64,000 bases of DNA from Cytophagaceae bacterium (GCA_027488865.1 JAIYAU010000022.1:67969-131968), one strand, 5' to 3'. Shown: positions 30,801 through 37,924, counted from the first letter of the stretch. Made by a program: numbers and translations. The notes: generated by a model not told the origin, from the letters alone.

Positions 30801-32771
30801 TGAAAAATTGGCAATGGGCAAACTTGTAATTGTTACAGTTTGTGTTTTAATATCTACACAACTTTTATTTGATTCTACTTGCAACGAAACTGAATAAGTA
30901 CCCGAAGCTGGATACGTATATGAAGTAGATACATTACTTGAGGTTCCTATTCCATCCCCAAAATTCCAAAGATAACTAAGGGAATAGCCTGATGAAATAG
31001 AAGAAGTGTTGGAAAAAGAAGTAGGTGAATTTGTAATAAAATTAGTTGCAGTAAAATTTGCTTTAGGTAGTGGATGAATAAGAACAGATCTTAATGTTGA
31101 ATCTACACAATTACCACTTGACCTTACTTTCAATTTAATAGAATAGTTGCCAGAGGCATTGTATGCCTTCAGTTCGCCATCTAAAGCATTTATGCCAGAA
31201 AGTGTTGACGAAAATCCATCCCCAAATGTCCATATACTTTGGCCAATAGCACCAGAAGATACGCTAGAACCATTATTTAGGCTAATTATTTGCCCAAGAC
31301 ATTGTTCACTTTGACTTACTGAAAAATCAGCCAAAGGTTTGGGTTGAACAATTATACTTTTAGTAATCGAATCTTTACAACCATAAACCGAGGTTGCCAC
31401 CAATTTAGTAGCGAATGTACCATCACTTACATATATTTTAGCTGCATTGACAGAGGTTGATGTAGTGTTATCAAAAAAAGTCCATAAATAACTCAAACCA
31501 TGTGGCAAGGAAATAGTGGATGTATTTGTAAATAAAGCTTGATTACCTTCACAAACTGAGGAAATTGTTGTAAAATTTGCAACAGGTTTAGGAAAAACAT
31601 TTACTTCAATTCCTTTATGACTTATACAACCAGCTGAATTATAAGCAACTACATCCAGCGTGTCTTTTACACCAGATATTTTAGCGGCGTTGATGGTAAT
31701 GGTTTGGGTTGTAGCTCCATTTGACCATAGGTATTTTTGAGCCCCTGCACCAGCATCAATAACTATAGAGTCACCATTGCAAAACCAAATTGGTTCTGTA
31801 GGGATAGCAAACCTAAAATTGGCATCACAGTCGCCATCTGCCACAGTTAGCCTAACTCCTGTATTGTTAAAGGCAAAATCTGTCATCGATACTTGGTTGG
31901 TATTGGTATTTACTGTACTCCCTTCTTGGATTGCCCAAGAGGATAATCGACCTTGGAGAACATTTACATCATTAGATTTAAAAAGTTTAAACTTATTCTC
32001 TTTAGGTTCATTTGGTAGTGATTGCCATTCCGCATCATAATAATTGAACAGAATTCCTGAATTTCCTACATTGGAAGGATACACATCGTACATACGCTGA
32101 ATACTTCCTTTCACCAAACTATCTTGTATTTTATTTCTTCTAAAAATTGTTGTGAGCCCTAAGTTATCCGAGGTAGGGTATAATTCCAATTTCAAAGAAC
32201 TTACATCGCCGTTAAAAGATGGGTTAACCAATCTATTTCGTGCTATAATCCAACCGTCGTTGCTAAATATATAGTTTTGAAACGTTTCTCCTATAATTCT
32301 TCCATTATCCAACAAATCTATGTTGGAGGACAATATATCCGCTTTGCCTTTTATTAATTCAAATCGGTTAGCCACTGAAATATTTCTTTGTAGGATAAGG
32401 TTATTAAGCGGCTTATTAATAACCAAGTTATGAAAATTGAGAGTGTCTCTGCTGAAATACTGAGGGAAATCATACCTCAGGCTTACAGTTCCTCCAAACA
32501 AGAACAAGGGATGTTTAGTAATACTGTTAAGAATATTGCCAGCTACAAAAATTGTATCATTATTGAGTATTTCCCCTTTTGTGGTAGCAGCAAAAGGCGA
32601 TGTAGTGGAAACGTTGTATAAATTACCGTCTAAATAAAGGCTGGTTCCAGAGTTGATGTAAACTCTGGAACCCTTTATGGTTACTCCCGTGGTGTCCACA
32701 ATTTGAGAATACAAATTTATAGACACCAAAAACATACAAATAATAAAAAACAAGTAGTTCTTTTGGTACAT
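24897..32771 (-). CDS. Giant T9SS adhesin (2624 aa): 14 PKD domains, 15 short Ig-like repeats, type-A sorting domain
   Basis: Signal peptide MYQKNYLFFIICMFLVSINL (cut near YSQ). Residues ~24-310 are a beta-rich head common at the start of Bacteroidota surface proteins (IKGSRVYINSGTSLYLDGNL). One short Ig-like unit (YLWSNGATTQTITI) precedes 13 PKD domains (~res 394-1465). Fourteen short units of ~70 residues follow (~1467-2443), each with VNLGxDxxxC, YLWSTGxxTxxI and GxYxVxVTN blocks. A last PKD and a type-A T9SS sorting domain (NVYPNPSDGRF, then GIYFLRASLKDEF) end it. The stop is 11 bp before an in-frame ATG of the next gene, and its start is 9 bp after the collar gene. It should be cell-surface exposed; its ligand cannot be read from the sequence. 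Confidence 0.92.
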   Translation of the reverse strand: MYQKNYLFFIICMFLVSINLYSQIVDTTGVTIKGSRVYINSGTSLYLDGNLYNVSTTSPFAATTKGEILNNDTIFVAGNILNSITKHPLFLFGGTVSLRYDFPQYFSRDTLNFHNLVINKPLNNLILQRNISVANRFELIKGKADILSSNIDLLDNGRIIGETFQNYIFSNDGWIIARNRLVNPSFNGDVSSLKLELYPTSDNLGLTTIFRRNKIQDSLVKGSIQRMYDVYPSNVGNSGILFNYYDAEWQSLPNEPKENKFKLFKSNDVNVLQGRLSSWAIQEGSTVNTNTNQVSMTDFAFNNTGVRLTVADGDCDANFRFAIPTEPIWFCNGDSIVIDAGAGAQKYLWSNGATTQTITINAAKISGVKDTLDVVAYNSAGCISHKGIEVNVFPKPVANFTTISSVCEGNQALFTNTSTISLPHGLSYLWTFFDNTTSTSVNAAKIYVSDGTFATKLVATSVYGCKDSITKSIIVQPKPLADFSVSQSEQCLGQIISLNNGSSVSSGAIGQSIWTFGDGFSSTLSGINALDGELKAYNASGNYSIKLKVRSSGNCVDSTLRSVLIHPLPKANFTATNFITNSPTSFSNTSSISSGYSLSYLWNFGDGIGTSSNVSTSYTYPASGTYSVSLQVESNKSCVDIKTQTVTITSLPIANFSVSSLDACANTNLIFLNISTVDAGVLTYNWDFGDGTTSTQLNPSKIYTNPGTYTIVLQVTSGSNLTATTSKTVIIRPVPKAQYTANSVCFGNANSFINTTSISSGSFNSLWTMADGFVSAETSPTHLFSTTGSFSVKLKTTSIYGCADSTESSVFVNANPVADFSFNTACLGEATGFVNNSTISTGNFGSFWNLGNGTTSTQASPILTYAAAGNYNVVLTISSDKGCSAILTKQITVHDVPIVNFSASIACQGDSTIFTNLSTINEGNLNFDWNFSVTNSNLTNPVIVFPTANTYNVILTAISDKGCSKSISKNIDVKPLPRADFSVANACLGIPLQFVNTSSIVAIPSESGLSYQWNLGNGISSTSQNPSATFVTPNDYLASLIATSSFGCKDKITKTVTIYPNPTVAFTISDACMEKLVTINNTSSVTGGTLSYDWNFNDGTSSTLAIPNKSFNIAKIHTVDLKVISNQGCEAIGSRSLNIRPKPNLNFFFQPSICVGSPLSITDLSNISTGGFSRNWQFGNGQTSSLINPTVNYSEAGIYNISLSATSDFGCQSEFASVVTVNNAPFADFQVSPKGALGLNFTNSTKTNGIANIAYQWNFGDGQSSTVENESHDYSFTGNYVVSLTANSANNCKSTISKNVKVPYDNLVEFEISGGLCVASAFNFRDQSIFSDNNITYLWNFGDGATSTLKNPSHIFKNDGNYVVSLTVTPQSGIAITKVKSIQVYPLPRVSFSSNISCQAQNANLINTSLDKLNHLFTWYYGDGTEASFENPTKTYNNVGSYPVVLKSVSPQGCQAEYSASVVVSAIPTFSFSDSIFTCGSVYLLDAENAGSTYLWSTNENARSISIFSSGNYNVQVVNNNGCVANKSVFVKLNSPVKINLGKDTVVCSDYILKANQPGSFLWSTGETSNSININTTGNYWVQFTDQNTCSDSDTISLSVIPTPIVNLGVDLIKCSNENIILDAQNEGGGYQWSSGANTQKVAITESGLYHVTVTSANLCSKSDEILVQINDAPLVNLGEDKTVCTNDFPISISTNTLNDVYLWSTGASTNSISVNVAGTYFVTATGSNTCVSKDTVIVIDNVNPTINLGTINTFCHGDTLTLDAGNAGSIFNWSNGSTTQEIGVTTSGKYYVSVVNAFGCSSTASINITKSDLPQLSLSNTYSKCKNQLPLTVIAPGGYSQYLWNTGVSTQSLTTSLAGIYTVKVTDLNGCAATDTIEVKIDEVPLVNLGADTSFCFGSSVTLDAGSLANVDYLWSDGSKGRFKTLTNSGTLSVELTTAAGCKASDEVFVKANPLPIVDLGTDRTLCLGATSNLDALNVGSTYLWTTGETSQTIIAKNNGLYGVTVTNIYNCKASDNVLVDVINLPGKSLPEDVVSCNSITLNAGNPGANYLWSTGANTQVISAKNSGLYIVNITNGNNCLTRDSIMVTIHPKPLINLGKDTTLCKYQSLTLDANNAGATYFWSNLNLVSRTISVSEPGIYTVSVTNQFQCAANDTIKINQNPVPEFNLGADKNICEGTSINLTTNLPVNTQFLWSMGSTSNSISVSSTGTYSLKASFNTGCQFSDTVEVNVRPLPIINLGNDTTVCGKIELDAQNDGSNYVWSNNVFRQTNDVNQSGSYRVVVTTPYGCIAADTIDVTIKTAPIVNLGPDIGACSGEKVVLFANTNADQFKWNTGQTVSNLSIDSPGEYILEGTNANGCKSSDAILISFNPKPILDLKDEYPLCGDNPVELDAQNTGSSYLWTSSGGFISSQQKISITKEGSYFLTVMNGNNCLTKDTIKINKTDFNLTAEFLAVSSVKSGDTIKMVNLSFPAPYTSTWDFGDGLASQETDPLHVYFISGKIDVKLSVSNGICTDVKNKTIFLTARNGFALDSANKSSAFLQTNVYPNPSDGRFILEVTLSEIRKMSLEFYDISGNMLQNSVLEPSDVFHTIFDFPTLPSGIYFLRASLKDEFKIFKVLISK
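25440..28380 (-). repeat. Array of 14 short (~70 aa) Ig-like WSTG repeats
   Basis: Each unit carries one Cys after the VNLGxD strand and one before ASDTI, the strand block LDAxNAGxxYLWSTG, and a GxYxVxVTN end strand. Repeat boundaries fall at PLP, PKP or similar. Confidence 0.85.
28380..31590 (-). repeat. Array of 13 PKD domains
   Basis: Units of ~82 codons with WNFGDG-type cores. Most have a Cys pair, but the 3rd, 4th, 11th and 12th units each have only one Cys (see findings). Confidence 0.85.
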
Positions 32772-32780
32772 ACAAATGTG

Positions 32781-33896
32781 TTAGAGTTTCATAATATATG
32801 CTAACACATAATATGGAGGCATGTTCATATGAGGTACATCTCCACCTGCACTGGATGTAGTAAAGCTATGTGAGTGAGTACCATCATTTGAGCCATTATT
32901 GGTTTCTGTACTTCCATCGGCTCCAACACCAGTATTTTCATGTCTCAACATATTGCCTACAGGGCTTCCTCCTGATGAAAGGTTTGAATAATAAATGGTA
33001 TGTTTATGACCACCATCAGCATTTGTAGTTCCGGAATGTGAATGGTTAGGAAGTTCTGTAGAACTTAATATAATTTTATCAGCCCCTCCAGTGGCATCTA
33101 CTGCAAATGTAACGGCAGTACCAAAGGTAATAGTGCCATTTGATTGCCTAGTAGCCTCAGCTCGTCCTCCAGTACCAATCACAAAACGTCCGCTTAAATT
33201 TGGCGTGCCGTTAGCGCCATTACAAAGTGCCCATCCAGCCGGTATAGTACCTACAGATCCACTCCACATAATTATGCCTCCCCTTGGCACTGGACCAGCA
33301 GAATTACTAGCACCATCACTCCTAAATTGACTAGCACCATAGCCATCTCCCAATAAAATCCCATTGGTTACGATACTTCCGTTAGCACTAATACTCCCTG
33401 TATTTACATTAATATCCCCGGTAGAAACCACCAAACTGCCGCTATTTATATTTACTTGATTTTGAACTGAAAGCTGATCCTCAATTCTTACCGTACCATT
33501 TACTTGCAACTTATTTCCAGCTGCTGGAGCCATACCTATGCCCACATTTTTTACTATAGTGTTGTCTGTAATTATATCCTCTGTTGAACCAGAACTAACA
33601 TCAGGCGTAGTGAATGGCTGCATTGCATACCATTGATTAGCGTTTAAAAAGAAAAATGCCTTTTTATTGGTATCAAATACTAATAAACCATCAGGACAAG
33701 TTGGGGAGCAGGAGGTTATCATTGCAAACCGCTGTACTGTCGTCATGCGAGGTATCAATAAACCTTTATCGCTGGCTTTTAAATCCAATATTGCATTATT
33801 ATCTGGAAGAGGATTATCAATTCCTATTTGGGAATATCCTTGTGAAATACTAATAAATACAATAAAGCAAAGTATCAGTGTAGTTTTTTTAAACAT
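32781..33896 (-). CDS. Secreted phage-tail-collar (microcystin-dependent protein-like) domain protein, first gene of the surface operon
   Basis: 371 aa with signal peptide (MFKKTTLILCFIVFISISQG). Residues ~25-95 match the N-terminal module found in many Bacteroidota surface proteins (IGIDNPLPDNNAILDL, then GLLIPRMTTVQR). Residues ~125-185 are a repetitive, parallel-beta-like stalk (LSVQNQVNINSGSLVVSTGD). Residues ~200-371 are a tail-collar domain (PRGGIIMWSG, PAGWALCNG, PNLSGRFVIG) with His-x-His turns NHSHSG, GHKHT and THSHS and the end MPPYYVLAYIMKL. In phage fibres such HxH motifs bind metal in trimeric tips. No T9SS CTD is visible. It lies just behind the operon promoter and 9 bp before the PKD adhesin, and probably forms a fibre tip or surface binding protein. 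There are no other phage genes near. Confidence 0.87.
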   Translation of the reverse strand: MFKKTTLILCFIVFISISQGYSQIGIDNPLPDNNAILDLKASDKGLLIPRMTTVQRFAMITSCSPTCPDGLLVFDTNKKAFFFLNANQWYAMQPFTTPDVSSGSTEDIITDNTIVKNVGIGMAPAAGNKLQVNGTVRIEDQLSVQNQVNINSGSLVVSTGDINVNTGSISANGSIVTNGILLGDGYGASQFRSDGASNSAGPVPRGGIIMWSGSVGTIPAGWALCNGANGTPNLSGRFVIGTGGRAEATRQSNGTITFGTAVTFAVDATGGADKIILSSTELPNHSHSGTTNADGGHKHTIYYSNLSSGGSPVGNMLRHENTGVGADGSTETNNGSNDGTHSHSFTTSSAGGDVPHMNMPPYYVLAYIMKL

Positions 33897-33997
33897 AATC
33901 TAAGGATAGTTTTGTAAAGGGTAAAGAATCGAATATCGTTAAATTTTAAAAAAATAATTGAAGTAGTTTTTAATACGAGCCCGATAAAGTATTGTTT

Positions 33998-34028
33998 CAA
34001 AAATATTAATTATGTCTGATATCCCAAA
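33998..34028 (-). promoter_or_regulatory. Bacteroidetes sigma-type promoter of the 29-kb surface operon
   Basis: On the minus strand a -33 TTTG (34025-34028) is followed by a 19-base spacer and a -7 TATTTTTG (33998-34005), an exact match to TTTG-N19-TAnnTTTG. The predicted start is near 33990, giving a leader of about 95 nt to the collar gene. Confidence 0.75.
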
Positions 34029-34250
34029 ATGATAAAAATGAATGAAAATATTTACTAATATGAAAAAATTGACCCAATTATGAATTTATAAGCTGATTAG
34101 TTGCTATTCCTTTTTGCACCTATAAGGTTATTTTTTAGTTAAAACATGTTCAATTACCGTTAGGAAAATAAGTTTTAATTGGTTGCCCTCACGTTTTAGT
34201 TTTAGAAAATTGAGTTAATTGAGGTAAAAAGAGATTAAACTTTACAAAAA

Positions 34251-34268
34251 AACAATATTGTTAACAAT
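34251..34268. promoter_or_regulatory. Overlapping palindromes AACAAT/ATTGTT (operator candidate)
   Basis: AACAATATTGTT (34251-34262) and ATTGTTAACAAT (34257-34268) are both perfect 12-bp palindromes sharing the middle half-site. This gives three alternating half-sites in 18 bp, between two divergent transcription units. A dimeric regulator could bind in two registers. No regulator is identified. Confidence 0.35.
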
Positions 34269-34464
34269 TTCTTAATACGCTTATTGTAGAATAAAGAATG
34301 TCCTCCTTCTACTTGCAACAAAAGATAGAATGGCAAACCCTAATTATACATTATGCGGTAAATAATAAAAGTACGCCTGCCCTCGATAAGGCCACAAAGA
34401 GTGTTGTTAAATGGAAGACTAAAGTAAGGTCTCATTGGCCTTTACAATACTTGCAAAGATGTTG

Positions 34465-34472
34465 TATATTTG
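34465..34472 (+). promoter_or_regulatory. -7 box of the DUF4395 gene
   Basis: TATATTTG matches TAnnTTTG and lies 49 bp before the ATG at 34522. A -33 TTG at good spacing is not present, so confidence is moderate. Confidence 0.45.
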
Positions 34473-34521
34473 TCTGTATATCGCCCCATCATTCACCTTT
34501 TAACATAATTAGTTAAACTTT

Positions 34522-34980
34522 ATGACAGAAGTAAGTAAAGAAAATATTGCAATCAAAAGTGAGCTGCAAGCCAATGAAACAAAGATAAGATTTATAGCCT
34601 CTTTTGTGTTGGTATTCGCTGTAGCTTACATATTTAACCCAAACGTCGCATTCCCTGTTATTTTGGTAATTGACTTTGGTTTGCGTGGATTCGACTATAG
34701 TAAAATTAGTTTGCTGGCACTATTAAGTGAAAGGGTTGTAAAAGGATTGAGTTTACCAGTTAAATTAATCTATTTCCCTCCCAAGAGGTTTGCTGCCAGA
34801 ATTGGTCTAGTTTTATCCACATTTATATTAGTTAGTCATTTTATATTTGAACCATTAGCTATTTCGCTTTCTATAATTTTAGCTGTCTTTGCAGCTTTAG
34901 AATCATTCGTTGGTTATTGTGCGGGTTGTCAAGTGTATAATGTTCTACAAATTATATTGAAAAAAAGTAGGGCTGATTAG
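34522..34980 (+). CDS. DUF4395 family integral membrane protein
   Basis: 152 aa. Four hydrophobic segments (~res 25-40, 41-58, 90-110, 112-130), the conserved FPP motif at the start of the loop before the third segment, and a C-terminal CAGCQVY, matching the GxCxGCxxY end of DUF4395 proteins. The two cysteines facing the end of the last helix suggest a redox or thiol-linked role; DUF4395 genes often sit with thioredoxin-like or rhodanese genes, but not here. It is a single-gene unit on the plus strand with its own -7 box. Molecular function not established. Confidence 0.85.
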   Translation: MTEVSKENIAIKSELQANETKIRFIASFVLVFAVAYIFNPNVAFPVILVIDFGLRGFDYSKISLLALLSERVVKGLSLPVKLIYFPPKRFAARIGLVLSTFILVSHFIFEPLAISLSIILAVFAALESFVGYCAGCQVYNVLQIILKKSRAD

Positions 34981-35292
34981 AACCATTTACAAACTTTTTC
35001 AAAAATGGTATATCAAACCATCCAGAAAATTGCCCATCAATTTATAAAATTAACTTTAAATACTCATGTAATGGTGTTTGCTGCTACACCTTCATGACAT
35101 GATTATACCTATTTGTCAATAGCTTTGGTCAATTTCTATTTACATTGGTCCTCAATTATCTGACAAAACTACTTTTGACAGTATTTTGAAAAAATATTAA
35201 AAAGATATAGAAACTATTTTGAGTGGATAAAATAAAAAAGTCTAAAAAGTAAAATTACTTTTTAGACTCATAATGTATAGTTCACGTCTTAT
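34981..35292. other. 312-bp convergent intergenic region
   Basis: It contains the strong sufB terminator (35239-35268) and a weaker inverted repeat, ACCATTT (34982-34988) with AAATGGT (35003-35009), just after the DUF4395 stop. No ORF or RNA gene was recognised. Confidence 0.5.
35239..35268 (-). terminator. Rho-independent terminator of sufB
   Basis: A perfect 14-bp inverted repeat (35239-35252 with 35255-35268, loop of 2) is followed on the minus strand by TTTTTATTTTATCC. It begins about 25 bp after the sufB stop. Confidence 0.85.
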
Positions 35293-36735
35293 CTACCCTA
35301 CCGAACCTTCAAGACTTACTGCCAAAAGCTTTTGTGCTTCTACAGCGAACTCCATAGGCAGCTGATTCATTACCTCTTTGCAAAAGCCATTTACAATCAT
35401 TGCGACCGCTTGCTCTGTATCTAAGCCACGTTGATTACAATAAAATATTTGATCCTCTCCTATTTTTGAAGTTGTAGCTTCATGTTCTACTTTTGCTGTG
35501 CTATTATCAATTTCCAGATAAGGAAATGTGTGTGCTCCACATTTGTCACCCATTAACAGCGAATCACATTGGGAATAGTTACGCGCATTTGCGGCTCTTT
35601 TTGCCACTTTTACTAGCCCACGATAAGAGTTTTGGCTTTTACCAGCTGAAATACCCTTTGACACTATTCTACTTTTAGTATTTTTACCTAAATGGATCAT
35701 TTTAGTGCCTGTGTCGGCCTGTTGCATGTTATTGGTAACTGCTACAGAATAAAATTCACCTGTAGAATTATCACCTTTCAAAATTACTGACGGATATTTC
35801 CAAGTAATTGCTGAACCAGTTTCTACTTGAGTCCATGAGATTTTCGAGTTGTCACCTGCGCAAATCCCTCTTTTCGTAACAAAATTAAAAATTCCACCTT
35901 TACCGTCTTTGTCTCCAGGATACCAATTTTGTACTGTAGAATATTTGATTTCGGCATTTTCATGTGCCACAAGCTCTACTACAGCTGCATGTAATTGATT
36001 TTCATCGCGCATTGGTGCCGTACACCCCTCTAAATAAGACACATAACTACCAGCATCTGCAATTATAAGTGTTCGTTCAAACTGCCCTGTTTCTGCTGCA
36101 TTTATTCTAAAATACGTCGATAACTCCATAGGACTTCTCACGCCTTTGGGGATATATACAAAACTACCATCTGTAAATACAGCGGAGTTTAGAGTGGCAA
36201 AATAATTATCTGAAATAGGAACAACACTTCCTAGATACTTTTGAACTAAATCCGGATGATTATGGATGGCCTCTGTAATTGAACAAAAGATAATTCCAAG
36301 TTCAGCTAGTTTATCTTTAAATGTAGTAGCTATGGATACCGAATCTATTACTGCATCTACAGCCACCCCTGAAATTCTCTTTTGCTCATCTAATGAAATC
36401 CCTAATTTTTCAAAAGTTTTAAGTAATTCCGGATCAATCTCGTCCAGACTATTTAAAGTCTTTTTTTGTTTAGGCGCTGAATAATATTTTATTGCTTGAT
36501 AGTCAGTAGATTTATACGATACATTAGGCCAATGTTTAGGCTCTTCAAGTGTTAGCCAATGCCTGTAGGCCTTTAGTCTCCACTCTAATAACCAAACTGG
36601 TTCATTTTTTTTTGCAGATATAAAACGAATTATACTTTCATCAAGGCCTTTTGGAGCCTCATCTGCCTCAATATCAGTTATGAAACCATATTTATATTCT
36701 GATGAGGTTATTTCCTCAAGTATCTCGTTGGCCAT
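35293..36735 (-). CDS. sufB: Fe-S cluster assembly scaffold protein SufB
   Basis: 480 aa, full length for SufB. The protein is the scaffold of the cytoplasmic SufBCD complex, on which Fe-S clusters are built from sulfur delivered by SufS/SufE or SufU. Diagnostic blocks: [53 protein letters not shown], and the C-terminal [20 protein letters not shown] with [13 protein letters not shown]. The Cys equivalent to E. coli Cys405 (in FYCNQRG) and the adjacent conserved VEHEATTS with the functional His/Glu pair are present. Unusually, sufC, sufD and sufS do not follow; a strong terminator lies 25 bp downstream and the gene has its own -7 box upstream, so it appears monocistronic. Confidence 0.97.
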   Translation of the reverse strand: MANEILEEITSSEYKYGFITDIEADEAPKGLDESIIRFISAKKNEPVWLLEWRLKAYRHWLTLEEPKHWPNVSYKSTDYQAIKYYSAPKQKKTLNSLDEIDPELLKTFEKLGISLDEQKRISGVAVDAVIDSVSIATTFKDKLAELGIIFCSITEAIHNHPDLVQKYLGSVVPISDNYFATLNSAVFTDGSFVYIPKGVRSPMELSTYFRINAAETGQFERTLIIADAGSYVSYLEGCTAPMRDENQLHAAVVELVAHENAEIKYSTVQNWYPGDKDGKGGIFNFVTKRGICAGDNSKISWTQVETGSAITWKYPSVILKGDNSTGEFYSVAVTNNMQQADTGTKMIHLGKNTKSRIVSKGISAGKSQNSYRGLVKVAKRAANARNYSQCDSLLMGDKCGAHTFPYLEIDNSTAKVEHEATTSKIGEDQIFYCNQRGLDTEQAVAMIVNGFCKEVMNQLPMEFAVEAQKLLAVSLEGSVG

Positions 36736-36765
36736 TTGATTCTAATTTAGACTAATTCAATATAA

Positions 36766-36773
36766 CAAAGTTA
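36766..36773 (-). promoter_or_regulatory. -7 box of sufB
   Basis: TAACTTTG on the minus strand matches TAnnTTTG and lies 31 bp upstream of the sufB ATG. No good -33 TTG was found at the usual distance. Confidence 0.45.
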
Positions 36774-36845
36774 CTACTTTATAACATAAATTGAAAAAAA
36801 ATGTTCGATTAGAAGCAAATCTCATTTAATAATTACCTATACATT

Positions 36846-37787
36846 TTAATTCGTCTTTAGAAATGGGTGATAATCACCTACTAAACCAATTGGTTTCGCG
36901 TTGCGAATATTATGTACCGTCTGAATACTTGGAAGTGCCTCTAATAAACCAAAACCATTTCCATTAAGTATTTCTTGATACGAATGGGTGTGTAATTCAG
37001 TAAAACCATCACTAAACTCAATTTCCTCTCCATTCATAAGTAGTGAACGATAAGTACGTTTTCCTTGGCTCTTTACTTCTTTCGGGATATAATCGTAATT
37101 AATGCTTAAAAACCAACGAACCCGCGCTTGTTCCAACACCAAGTACCCTCCTGCCCTATCAGCCTCATGTACATTCACGATATTTTCTTTAACAGGACCA
37201 AATACCCAACTTAACATATCGTAAAAATGTACTCCAATATTAGTAGCTATACCTCCAGATTTACTTTCATCACCTTTCCAACTTATAAAATACCAATGCC
37301 CTCGAGAAGTCAAATATGTAAGATCAATATCATAAATTTTATCTTTAGGACCATTTTGAACTCTTTCCTTTAGGGCTACTATACTTGGGTGCAAACGAAG
37401 TTGAAAAATATTGTATACCTTATTTCCTGTTTCTTTTTCAATTTCAGCTAGCGCCTCCACGTTCCAAGGATTAAGTACTAGCGGTTTTTCACATATCACA
37501 TCTGCATGTTGTCTTAAGCCAAATCTGATATGAGAATCGTGTAAATAATTGGGGGTACAAACACTTACATAGTCAACCTTAGTTCCTTGTCTTCTCAATT
37601 TATCAATATGGCGGTCAAACCGCTCAAATTCAGTAAAAAAATCTGCACTGGGAAAATAACTATCTATAATGCCAACACTGTCAAATTTATCTAAAGCCGC
37701 CACTAGGTTATTTTTAGTGTCCTTAATAGCCTTGAGATGTCTAGGTGCAATAAAACCAGCGGCACCAATTAGAGCAAAGTTCTTCAT
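36846..37787 (-). CDS. wlbA: UDP-N-acetyl-2-amino-2-deoxyglucuronate dehydrogenase-like oxidoreductase (WlbA/WbpB family)
   Basis: 313 aa from the ATG at 37787 (an earlier in-frame ATG at 37814 is less likely, since homologues start MKNFALIGAAG). Gfo/Idh/MocA fold: Rossmann motif GAAGFI at the start, DYVSVCTPNYLHDSHI, the catalytic EKPLV, then DLTYLTSRGHWYFISWKG and ATNIGVHFYDML with the active His. These blocks match WlbA/WbpB, which oxidises C3 of UDP-GlcNAcA with NAD+ on the way to UDP-ManNAc(3NAc)A for O-antigen. No partner gene (wbpA, wbpE, wbpD, wbpI) is in the window, so the pathway must be encoded elsewhere or the substrate differs. It lies upstream of sufB on the same strand with a 110-bp gap. 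Confidence 0.85.
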   Translation of the reverse strand: MKNFALIGAAGFIAPRHLKAIKDTKNNLVAALDKFDSVGIIDSYFPSADFFTEFERFDRHIDKLRRQGTKVDYVSVCTPNYLHDSHIRFGLRQHADVICEKPLVLNPWNVEALAEIEKETGNKVYNIFQLRLHPSIVALKERVQNGPKDKIYDIDLTYLTSRGHWYFISWKGDESKSGGIATNIGVHFYDMLSWVFGPVKENIVNVHEADRAGGYLVLEQARVRWFLSINYDYIPKEVKSQGKRTYRSLLMNGEEIEFSDGFTELHTHSYQEILNGNGFGLLEALPSIQTVHNIRNAKPIGLVGDYHPFLKTN

Positions 37788-37924
37788 ATTTAAATATTGA
37801 GAAAAGGAAAACAAAGTAACTCATTGTAAGGGTATATACCAACTTTGCAGATTAGAAAAGTTAATTGGAGCCGTTTGTTTTCTAAAATTCACAAAATTTA
37901 TAACTTTTTAATGTTTCGTTTTGT

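Larger units (their letters stand above)
33897..34521. other. 625-bp intergenic region between the surface operon and DUF4395 gene
   Basis: Very AT-rich. It holds the divergent promoters (33998-34028 minus; 34465-34472 plus) and an overlapping palindrome at 34251-34268. A 72-codon ORF at 34298-34516 overlaps the plus-strand -7 box and looks spurious. Nothing else recognised. Confidence 0.6.

Noticed and set aside
32781-33896. Prophage
   Set aside because: The tail-collar domain is the only phage-like element; there are no capsid, integrase or terminase genes and no att sites.
34298-34516. 72-codon plus-strand ORF before the DUF4395 gene
   Set aside because: No recognisable domain, and it contains the predicted -7 box of the next gene (34465-34472).
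37788-37814. ATG at 37814 as the start of the wlbA-like gene
   Set aside because: Homologues begin MKNFALIGAAG at the downstream ATG (37787).
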